From: Cylindrospermum sp. FACHB-282
GTDB lineage: Bacteria; Cyanobacteriota; Cyanobacteriia; Cyanobacteriales; Nostocaceae
Assembly: GCF_014697195.1 (NCBI RefSeq)
Contig: NZ_JACJRJ010000003.1
Coordinates: 1-64,000, forward strand
Direction: 5' to 3'
DNA length: 64,000 nt
In this document: in pieces, positions 36,835 through 44,009 of the stretch
Numbering within the stretch: position 1 is the stretch's first letter
Layout of the letters: every line of letters starts with the position of its first letter
Translations under genes and position numbers: made by a program
Notes under the pieces: generated by a model
What the model saw: only the letters and a program-made list of their open reading frames with translations
Database searches by the model: none
Told to the model about the DNA's origin: nothing

Positions 36835-38100
36835 ATGACCGTTGAAGCATTAGATGATTACCCCGAACCAATAAATAGTGCTAAACGCGCTTATCAAGCT
36901 TCTCTGAAGCTGGGGATCACAAAGGGAGTAGATCGGAGTCGCGCTGTATTGGCAATGGCGCAGGCCCTTGATCGTTCATTTGACGACATTCTAGAAGCCA
37001 ATACTTTGGATCTAGAAGCCAGTAGGGAAATGGCTGTGCCTGAGTTGATTTTAGATTGGCTGAAGCTGACTCCCTCCAGGCTAGAAGCCACAGTAGAGAT
37101 TCTCCAAAGATTGGGGGAATTATCAGATCCACTGCGACGGGTGAGAAACACTGACTATCAACAAGAAGATTCTCAGAGTTATTCTCAGTTAATGCCCTTG
37201 GGAGTGATTGGATTTATTTATGAGGCGTTCCCCGATTTAGGAGCGATCGCCGCAGGTTTTTGTATTAAAACTGGTAATAGCCTGATTCTCAAAGGCAGTA
37301 CAGAAGCGAGTCACTCGAATGCGGCGATCGCAGAAGTGCTGCAAACTGCTATCAGTGAAGTTGGACTACCAGTAGGTTGTGTGGAATTAATCACAGCAGA
37401 ACATGGTGCTTCCATTCGGGATTTAGTCACCCAAGATCAGTACGTGAATTTAGTAATTCCCTACGGACGTTCTAGCTTAATCCAACAGGTAGTACGCCAG
37501 TCAACATGTCCTGTGTTAAAGTCAGCCATGGGCAACTGTTACCTCTACTGGTCGCTAAATGGTAGCTTGGAGATGGTGCGCTGGATGATTCTCGATAGCC
37601 ATGAGAGCGAACCAGATCCGGTAAACGCCATTGAAAAAGTTTTAATTCATCGTCAATCCTTACCATCTTCCTTATCTGTGCTGTGGAACAGCTTGAAGGA
37701 AAAAGGCTTTGAAATCAAAGGGGATGAGGAACTAGTAGAAGCCTTTCCTCAGTTGCAGCTAGCGAAAGAAGGTGAATGGGGAAACCCGTATTTAACCAAG
37801 ACAGTGGCTTTTAAATTGGTGGATAGCTTAGAAAGTGCGATCGCCTGGATTAATCAATATAGTAGCGGTCATGCCGACAGCATCGTTACAGAATCCTACC
37901 AAGAAAGTCGTCAATTTGCCCTAGGAGTCAACACCGCATCCACCTACATCAACGCTTCCCCCCGTTTTTACCGCAACCCCTCGCGGGGAGATTCGGCATT
38001 TTTGGGCATGTCAAATCAAAAAGGCCATCGTCGCGGATTTATTAGCTTGGAAAGTTTGACGACTGTTAAGCACATTGTCCAAGGAAATGGACGGTTTTAG
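36835..38100 (+). CDS. ProA-like protein (gamma-glutamyl phosphate reductase family) lacking the catalytic cysteine
   Basis: A 421-residue member of the ProA branch of the aldehyde dehydrogenase superfamily. Conserved parts include GVIGFIYEAFPDLGAIAAGFCIKTGN, LILKGSTEASHSN and, near the C-terminus, the NASPRF segment. In true ProA the thioester-forming Cys lies in a P-x-x-C-N-x-x-E motif. Here the aligned stretch is SEPDPVNAIEKVLIH, with Val where the Cys should be. Normal reductase chemistry is therefore unlikely. It may be a regulatory or moonlighting paralogue, with a true proA elsewhere. It follows the zinc-ribbon gene by 4 bases. Confidence 0.85.
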   Translation: MTVEALDDYPEPINSAKRAYQASLKLGITKGVDRSRAVLAMAQALDRSFDDILEANTLDLEASREMAVPELILDWLKLTPSRLEATVEILQRLGELSDPLRRVRNTDYQQEDSQSYSQLMPLGVIGFIYEAFPDLGAIAAGFCIKTGNSLILKGSTEASHSNAAIAEVLQTAISEVGLPVGCVELITAEHGASIRDLVTQDQYVNLVIPYGRSSLIQQVVRQSTCPVLKSAMGNCYLYWSLNGSLEMVRWMILDSHESEPDPVNAIEKVLIHRQSLPSSLSVLWNSLKEKGFEIKGDEELVEAFPQLQLAKEGEWGNPYLTKTVAFKLVDSLESAIAWINQYSSGHADSIVTESYQESRQFALGVNTASTYINASPRFYRNPSRGDSAFLGMSNQKGHRRGFISLESLTTVKHIVQGNGRF

Positions 38101-38202
38101 CAGTGAGGGGTTAAAACTAGCAGACCGTTTACAATTATCATTAAAGATATTCAGCTACTGCTGACAACAGGCACAATCCCTTAAATATAGAGCGTAAGTG
38201 AT

Positions 38203-39444
38203 ATGTCTAATCGGCTAAAGCTTTTTAGAGAAAGGATGGCAGCTTTTGAGGGAGCAGCAAATCCATCAGAAGCAATTGAAAGCGGCTACTATGTTCACGC
38301 ACCAGGAAAATTACTGGTAGATACTATCTCGAATAGAATAGCTCTGCGTCCATTTTCTTCACATCTACTTTTAGGAGGGATTGGATCTGGTAAAACAACT
38401 CAATTGTTAGTTGCTTGTAAGCAAATTAATGAAATAGAAGATACTCACGCAATATATGTAGATGTTAGCCTCTATACAGATATTTCTAAAATAACGAGTG
38501 GTGTTCTAACTGCAATTGTCGGGTTAGAACTTGCAAATCTGATGAGAGATAGTGAAGATGGAAATGTAAAAAAATATATCAATCACATTAATAAAATTGC
38601 ATTTGGGTATACAGAAGACATCGATATTAATAAATTGGCATCTGCCTTTACTAAGTCGTCAATATATTGGAAAGTTGAACGTGAAGGTATTATTACTGGT
38701 CAATCAAAAACATATGGTGTAAAAGCAGAGTTAGTGCAAGCGGTTAGCAACTTATCTAAAGAAGCTTTAACGAAGTATGGCTATATCGTTTTTTTATTTG
38801 ATGGATTAGATCGGCTGGATAATGCTCAAACCTTTACACAGATTTTGTCTTCAGATGCAAAAGCTATATCATTTACGGGTATTGGTCTGGTATTAGTAGC
38901 CCCTCTAATTGCTATTTATAGTGACTATCGTGATACATTGGATAAAAGTTTAGATTACTTCTACTATCAGCCGTTTTTTGATGTTGAAAATGATTTAGAA
39001 GCGTATAATTTTTTTGATAAAATTATTCAAACTCGCTCAATTAAAAATTTTATAGAAGAGCAAGCAATTAAAACACTTATTAATTTTTCTGGTGGAGTTT
39101 TACGAGACTTCATTAGTTTGACACAAGCAGCAATTGAGGAAACATATCTATCAGGTGAATATCAGGTACAACAAAAGCAAGTGTTAAAGGCTGTTGATTC
39201 TTTTAGTAGAAGTCAATTGCTTGGTATTTCAGATAAAGAGTTGAATATTCTTAAGCAAATTATCAATACAGAAAAACTTATTCCTAAAACTGAATTTATT
39301 CCTAGAACTGACGAAGATTTAAGATTACTGGTAAGACGACTAATTCTTGAGTATAGAGATCCCAAAATACGCTATGCAGTTCATCCAGCTATTAAGCCAG
39401 TAATTGAAGCAATAATTGAAACAGATGCAAGTTTAAATTTTTAA
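38203..39444 (+). CDS. P-loop NTPase of the AAA/KAP/STAND type, first gene of an accessory operon
   Basis: A 413-residue ATPase. Walker A is GGIGSGKTT (58-66), and Walker B YIVFLFDGLDR (about 194-204) ends in the D-G-L-D form seen in AAA_16/KAP/STAND families. After the NTPase core a helical region (SGGVLRDFISLTQAA, about 300-315) and a possible winged-helix tail follow (VRRLILEYRDPKIRYAVHPA, about 380-400). No membrane helices. The coding DNA is noticeably AT-rich compared with neighbouring proA. It leads a four-gene plus-strand operon with tight or overlapping junctions. Role unknown; a defence function is inference. Confidence 0.85.
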   Translation: MSNRLKLFRERMAAFEGAANPSEAIESGYYVHAPGKLLVDTISNRIALRPFSSHLLLGGIGSGKTTQLLVACKQINEIEDTHAIYVDVSLYTDISKITSGVLTAIVGLELANLMRDSEDGNVKKYINHINKIAFGYTEDIDINKLASAFTKSSIYWKVEREGIITGQSKTYGVKAELVQAVSNLSKEALTKYGYIVFLFDGLDRLDNAQTFTQILSSDAKAISFTGIGLVLVAPLIAIYSDYRDTLDKSLDYFYYQPFFDVENDLEAYNFFDKIIQTRSIKNFIEEQAIKTLINFSGGVLRDFISLTQAAIEETYLSGEYQVQQKQVLKAVDSFSRSQLLGISDKELNILKQIINTEKLIPKTEFIPRTDEDLRLLVRRLILEYRDPKIRYAVHPAIKPVIEAIIETDASLNF

Positions 39445-39473
39445 TAATTTTTTACATGATTATTTTAATAAAT

Positions 39474-40055
39474 ATGCCAGTTTCTATAGATGAATTTTTA
39501 CAGCGAATTGGCTCACAGCCAGCAGAAGGAAATACTTGGTCAGCACTTATTACTTCAAGTTTAGATTCTCAAGATTTAGTAGATGATTTAAAAGAAACAC
39601 TTAGCATTTTTGCAGAGTGTGAAATAGGCTGCTTATCTGCTGAAGATGGAGCAAATATTCTAACTGATAAAATCCAAAATACCGAAGATTATTTAATTCT
39701 TTGGAACTTTGAAAAATGGGATAAGAATAATTGGTATCAATTTGATTGTATGAGAAGTGCGCTAATAAAAAAGCGTGGTGTAGTTCTGATTTTATCACCA
39801 GAATCAGCAAAAACTATGTTTTCTTATGCTCCAAATATTGTAAGTTGGCTCGGTTCTAGGGTATATTCTTTTTTAAAAGACACAGAATTACTCAGCACTG
39901 AAGAAATTGAGGAAAGACTAGCGACACTTCGAGAATGGTCAGGTTTGACTGACTCTCAAGTAATTGAAATGGCTGAAGCGCGAACTTTACCACCTGAACC
40001 TGAGTTTGCTGAGTGGCTTGTCCTGCTGGAAAGGGGAGATTTAATTGAGCAGTAA
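39474..40055 (+). CDS. Uncharacterised operon partner of the P-loop NTPase
   Basis: A 193-residue soluble protein (ATG 39474; ATG 39456 adds six residues). A strand-like segment EDYLILWNFEKWDKNNWYQF (about 75-94) followed by KKRGVVLILSPESAKTMFSY (about 103-122) resembles the Walker-B and sensor-1 strands of a P-loop fold, but no Walker A is seen. It could be a degenerate partner subunit. The C-terminal 55 residues are acidic helices (EEIEERLATLREWSGLTDSQ). It starts about 30 bases after the NTPase stop and overlaps the next gene. Function unknown. Confidence 0.75.
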   Translation: MPVSIDEFLQRIGSQPAEGNTWSALITSSLDSQDLVDDLKETLSIFAECEIGCLSAEDGANILTDKIQNTEDYLILWNFEKWDKNNWYQFDCMRSALIKKRGVVLILSPESAKTMFSYAPNIVSWLGSRVYSFLKDTELLSTEEIEERLATLREWSGLTDSQVIEMAEARTLPPEPEFAEWLVLLERGDLIEQ

Positions 40056-40284
40056 AAGTAACTGGGAGCAAATTTGTGATGATGTACAAGAACGCTTAAT
40101 AAAAACGACTCTCCTAACTGTCAAAAGTGCTAAAGTCTTGCGGAGTGAGATTTTGCAGTGTTTGACTACAGCATCTAATGATGGTCTTTTAAATGCAAGA
40201 CTTGACGAAATTTATAAATTACTCAAAATAACCAAACCAACTAAAGGAATTATTGAAATTACCGGAGGGACAGCGAAACTTTAA
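40045..40284 (+). CDS. Small protein in the NTPase operon
   Basis: A 79-residue protein with a TTG start at 40045 (MSSKSNWEQICDDVQERLIK), overlapping the previous gene's last 11 bases. AAGGGGAG at 40031-40038 gives a good ribosome binding site, which supports this unusual start. It appears mostly helical (LLTVKSAKVLRSEILQCL, then ARLDEIYKLLKIT), without recognisable motifs. Its 3' end overlaps the next gene by 32 bases. The size and tight overlap recall an antitoxin or regulatory partner; this is inference. Confidence 0.65.
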   Translation: MSSKSNWEQICDDVQERLIKTTLLTVKSAKVLRSEILQCLTTASNDGLLNARLDEIYKLLKITKPTKGIIEITGGTAKL

Positions 40285-40603
40285 GCGGCTTAAAGAAATT
40301 CCCCATTTTGAACGGGTTGATGGTTGCTGGTTTGATTTTGCAATTTTAGTTGACGAAAAAATTACACCTGCTCAAATTATTGGCTTTGACTTTGAAATAA
40401 GATTTTTAGAAGGCAACCCAACAAAATTTATACGTTTTGATCTGAATTTACCAGAACATAATAATGAGGATAAAGGAAAACGATTTCATCTGCATCCGGG
40501 TAATGATGATTTGATGATTCATGCTTCCCCGATGTCACCGCTGGAAATTCTACATTTATTTTTATATGATTTAAATATACCCGAACGTCCTCGCAGTTTT
40601 TAG
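40253..40603 (+). CDS. Small protein with a conserved-looking HLHP motif, last gene of the NTPase operon
   Basis: A 116-residue protein with a TTG start at 40253 (MKLPEGQRNFKRLKEIPHFE), preceded by AAAGGA. Beta-rich core: CWFDFAILVDEKITPAQIIG and FEIRFLEGNPTKFIRFDLNL. The segment KGKRFHLHPGNDDLMIHASP, then MSPLEILHLFLYDL, resembles the end of small nuclease- or toxin-like proteins in which a His-rich strand precedes a helix, but I cannot name a family. Overlap with the previous gene indicates translational coupling. Confidence 0.65.
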   Translation: MKLPEGQRNFKRLKEIPHFERVDGCWFDFAILVDEKITPAQIIGFDFEIRFLEGNPTKFIRFDLNLPEHNNEDKGKRFHLHPGNDDLMIHASPMSPLEILHLFLYDLNIPERPRSF

Positions 40604-40651
40604 TAAGTTTAATACCTCAAACACAGGTTTCCATAACTCCAGAATCACTAC

Positions 40652-40789
40652 TTACCATTGAGATAATAACTCAGAAATAGTTAATTTATCGTCACCCATT
40701 AACACTTCTACATCACCATTGGGACGATATATACTCACAGTTAATTTATCTGGATTAATTAATATTTCTACCCTTATTTCCCTCGTTCC
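40652..40789 (-). pseudogene. C-terminal remnant resembling a Uma2-family protein
   Basis: The minus strand encodes about 45 codons, EILINPDKLTVSIYRPNGDV followed by EVLMGDDKLTISELLSQW and a stop. The pattern L-I-N-P-x-x-x-T-V-x-I-Y-R-P-N-G-D-V resembles the C-terminus of cyanobacterial Uma2-type (PD-(D/E)XK) proteins, which are often mobile and multicopy. Upstream codons are replaced by a palindromic repeat, so the gene is broken. Confidence 0.45.
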
Positions 40790-41122
40790 CATGCTCTGCG
40801 TGGGAATGCATATCTAGAGGCTCTGCCTCTATAATACAGGAGGTAGAACCTCCTTTGAGGGCATTAAGAGTCAGAGCCTGGGAACGAGATTAAGGAAATT
40901 ATCCTGTTAATTCTTAAATCCTCAAAATCCTGATCTTGAGTTTTCATCTCTCGTTCCCATGCTCTGCGTGGGAATGCATATTTAGAGGCTCTGCCTCTAT
41001 AATACAGGAGGTAGAACCTCCTTTGAAGGCATTCCCAGTCAGAGACTGGGAACGAGATTAAGGAGATTAACGAAATTATCCTGTTAATCCTTAAATCCTC
41101 AAAATCCTGATCATGAATTTTG
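40782..41122. repeat. Two tandem copies of a palindromic miniature element
   Basis: Each copy opens CTCGTTCCCATGCTCTGCGT and closes GGGAACGAGA, with inner palindromes AGAGGCTCTGCCTCT and AGGAGGTAGAACCTCCT. Copy 1 spans 40782-40889 and copy 2 spans 40948-41057. Each is followed by a matching AT-rich tail (TTAAATCCTCAAAATCCTGA), so a unit of about 170 bases is duplicated in direct orientation. No coding capacity. Typical of cyanobacterial MITE-like elements. Confidence 0.85.
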
Positions 41123-41376
41123 ATTTGAGTGATATAAAAAATATAAATACTTCTTTTGGTATATAAAAATCTTATTCTCTAGTAGAAGTAGATTAAACAA
41201 CAGCCATTATTGGTAGTAATTAGCTCTAGCTTATAGACGTTAGCAAAATCTATCCTAGGTTATTTAACCAATCTAGCAATCAAGCTAATAATGAAAATAG
41301 TACAACATTTTTTTACACGTCAGTAGTGCGACAAATTTTTACTTTAATTCACAAAATATATCTAGTTAGTTAAAAT
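41123..41376. promoter_or_regulatory. AT-rich upstream region of the glycosyltransferase-UGM gene
   Basis: Gene-free, AT-rich sequence between the repeat array and the start of the fusion gene. No specific promoter or operator was recognised. Confidence 0.4.
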
Positions 41377-43902
41377 ATGACACAAAAAGAGTCTGACATC
41401 CAAGGTAACAGATTTAACCAGATAAAATCACCGCAAGTGAGTGAAACAAAGTTATCGGAATTAACCGAACGGCAAGCTTCAGGTGTATCATCGCCGGATT
41501 ATTCTACAGGGAAAAAAAAACGCCAAAAAGTCAAATCTTTGACAGATGCACCTGATATAGTTTGCCTATCTCATTTACGGTGGAATTTTGTCTATCAAAG
41601 ACCACAACATCTTCTGAGTCGTTTTGCTCAAGGAAGACGAGTATATTTGATCGAAGAGCCAATTTTTAGCGAAGATTGTTTAGGGCGGCTAGATATCAGT
41701 CAAGATGATAGCGGGGTAGTGGTTGTTGTACCACATTTACCACAAGGTTTGAGCGAAGAAGGAGTAAACGCAGATTTACGGGTGTTGATCGATGGATTGT
41801 TGGCTGAACAAAACATCAGCGACTATATTTGTTGGTACTACACACCAATGGCGATCGCATTTACAACTCACTTACAACCCCAAGCGATCATCTACGATTG
41901 TATGGATGAATTATCTGCCTTCAAAGGAGCATCACCCAAATTAAAGGACTACGAAGCCGAATTATTTCGCCGTGCAGACTTAGTATTTACAGGAGGGCAA
42001 AGCCTTTACGAAAGTAAAGTCAACCAGCACCCAAATGTTTATGCCTTTCCCAGCAGTGTAGATGTAGCGCACTTTGCTCAAGCGAGAAATCTTGAAGAAC
42101 CGGCAGATCAAGCGAATATTCCTCATCCGCGTCTCGGTTTTTTTGGTGTAATTGATGAGAGGATGGATCTCCAACTGTTGCAGGGGATTGCTGAGGCACG
42201 TCCTGACTGGCATTTAGTGATGATTGGGCCAGTTGTGAAAATTGAGCCGGCAATTGTGCCGCAGCGTGAAAATATTCATTATCTCGGTTGTAAAGACTAT
42301 AAACAGCTACCTGCATATTTGGCAGGATGGGATTTAGCGATGTTGCCATTTGCGCGAAATGAAGCAACCCGCTTTATTAGTCCTACTAAAACTCCAGAGT
42401 ATTTAGCCGCAGCTAAACCCGTGGTTTCTACTTCGATTCGAGATGTTGTACGTCCCTATGGGGAATCAAAACTGGTGCGAATTGCAGACACAGTTGCTGA
42501 ATTCGTGGCCGCAGCAGAACAGGCAATGCAAGAAGATACAAAAACATCAGAGTGGCTGAATCGAGTAGATGCCTTTTTAGAGAGGATTTCTTGGGATCGG
42601 ACTTTGGCATCAATGATCAAGCTAATAGACTCGGCCATTGACTCCTCTAGGGTGCGGAGTGCGATTGCGACCCCCAACAAAGAAGATAAAATTAAATCTA
42701 ATGGTGCTAATGGTGCGATCGCTTTTAGCGGGGCGCAGCCCATCGCTTACTCCCCACCGGAAGCTCAACGTGGTAAACAAACACCCAATATTATTACCAG
42801 AGATTTTGTCTTTGATTACCTGATTGTCGGTGCAGGATTTTCTGGTAGTGTCATTGCTGAACGTTTAGCAACTCACTCCGGTAAAAAAGTACTGGTTGTA
42901 GATAAGCGTAACCACATCGGCGGTAACGCCTACGATCATTACAACGAAAATGGGATTCTCGTCCATAAATATGGGCCGCATATCTTTCACACCAACTCCC
43001 GCGAAGTCTTTGAGTACCTTTCGCGCTTCACCCAATGGCGTGCTTACGAACATCGCGTTCTTGCCAGTGTAGATGGACAACTGGTTCCCATTCCGATCAA
43101 TCTGGACACTATTAACAAACTCTATGGCATGAACCTCAATTCATTTGAGGCAGAAGAGTTCTTTAAATCACTTGCTGAACCTAAAGAATATATCTACACC
43201 TCAGAAGATGTAGTAGTCAGCAAAGTTGGTCGAGTTTTGTATGAAAAATTTTTCCGGGGTTACACCAAAAAGCAATGGGGACTAGATCCATCAGAACTTG
43301 ATAAATCCGTCATTGCCAGAATTCCCACCCGCACTAATCGTGACGATCGCTATTTCACCGATACTTACCAAGCAATGCCACTACATGGCTTCACCCGGTT
43401 GTTTGAGAATATGTTAAATCACCCCAACATCAAGGTGATGCTTAACACCGATTATCGAGAAATTGAGAAAGCGATACCTTGCCGGGAGATGATTTACACC
43501 GGGCCAGTTGACGAGTTTTTTGATTATCGCTATGGTCAATTACCCTATCGCTCACTAAATTTCCAGCACGAAACACATAACACCGAAGTATTTCAAAAAG
43601 CGCCAGTCATCAACTACCCGAACGAACACCTTTATACCCGTGTCACTGAATTTAAATACCTGACCGGACAGGAACATTCTAAAACTAGCGTCGTTTATGA
43701 ATTTCCCTCATCAGTTGGCGACCCCTATTATCCCGTACCACGTCCTGAGAATCAGGAGATTTACAAACAATATAAGCAACTAGTAGACACCACACCCGCA
43801 ATACATTTTGTGGGACGGCTGGCAACCTACAAGTATTACAACATGGATCAATGTGTAGCTCAGGCTTTGTCTGTTTACAAGCAAGTCGCTGTTAAGGCTT
43901 AA
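41377..43902 (+). CDS. glf: Glycosyltransferase fused to UDP-galactopyranose mutase
   Basis: An 841-residue fusion. Residues about 55-420 form a GT-B-like glycosyltransferase: VCLSHLRWNFVYQRPQHLLSR, IIYDCMDELSAF, HPRLGFFGVIDERMDLQLL, and the donor-site region SPTKTPEYLAAAKPVVST. A low-complexity linker follows (about 425-475). Residues about 478-841 are a complete UDP-galactopyranose mutase: FAD motif YLIVGAGFSGSVIAERL, KRNHIGGNAYDHYN, YGPHIFHTN, the WRAYEHRVLASVDGQ segment, and KYYNMDQCVAQAL. The mutase makes UDP-galactofuranose, which the transferase domain could use directly, possibly for exopolysaccharide or glycolipid. Cytosolic, no membrane helices. Confidence 0.92.
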   Translation: MTQKESDIQGNRFNQIKSPQVSETKLSELTERQASGVSSPDYSTGKKKRQKVKSLTDAPDIVCLSHLRWNFVYQRPQHLLSRFAQGRRVYLIEEPIFSEDCLGRLDISQDDSGVVVVVPHLPQGLSEEGVNADLRVLIDGLLAEQNISDYICWYYTPMAIAFTTHLQPQAIIYDCMDELSAFKGASPKLKDYEAELFRRADLVFTGGQSLYESKVNQHPNVYAFPSSVDVAHFAQARNLEEPADQANIPHPRLGFFGVIDERMDLQLLQGIAEARPDWHLVMIGPVVKIEPAIVPQRENIHYLGCKDYKQLPAYLAGWDLAMLPFARNEATRFISPTKTPEYLAAAKPVVSTSIRDVVRPYGESKLVRIADTVAEFVAAAEQAMQEDTKTSEWLNRVDAFLERISWDRTLASMIKLIDSAIDSSRVRSAIATPNKEDKIKSNGANGAIAFSGAQPIAYSPPEAQRGKQTPNIITRDFVFDYLIVGAGFSGSVIAERLATHSGKKVLVVDKRNHIGGNAYDHYNENGILVHKYGPHIFHTNSREVFEYLSRFTQWRAYEHRVLASVDGQLVPIPINLDTINKLYGMNLNSFEAEEFFKSLAEPKEYIYTSEDVVVSKVGRVLYEKFFRGYTKKQWGLDPSELDKSVIARIPTRTNRDDRYFTDTYQAMPLHGFTRLFENMLNHPNIKVMLNTDYREIEKAIPCREMIYTGPVDEFFDYRYGQLPYRSLNFQHETHNTEVFQKAPVINYPNEHLYTRVTEFKYLTGQEHSKTSVVYEFPSSVGDPYYPVPRPENQEIYKQYKQLVDTTPAIHFVGRLATYKYYNMDQCVAQALSVYKQVAVKA

Positions 43903-44009
43903 GCAAAACTTATCTAGCAAGATTATTTGTTGAGGTTGGGCATAGAAAAATTAACCTATGCCCCATCCTCAATCCCCAATTCCCAAATAATTACGAATTA
44001 GTATAATTT

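Noticed and set aside
40253-40603. Calling the last gene of the NTPase operon a known toxin family
   Set aside because: The His-rich strand is suggestive but no complete family motif could be recognised.
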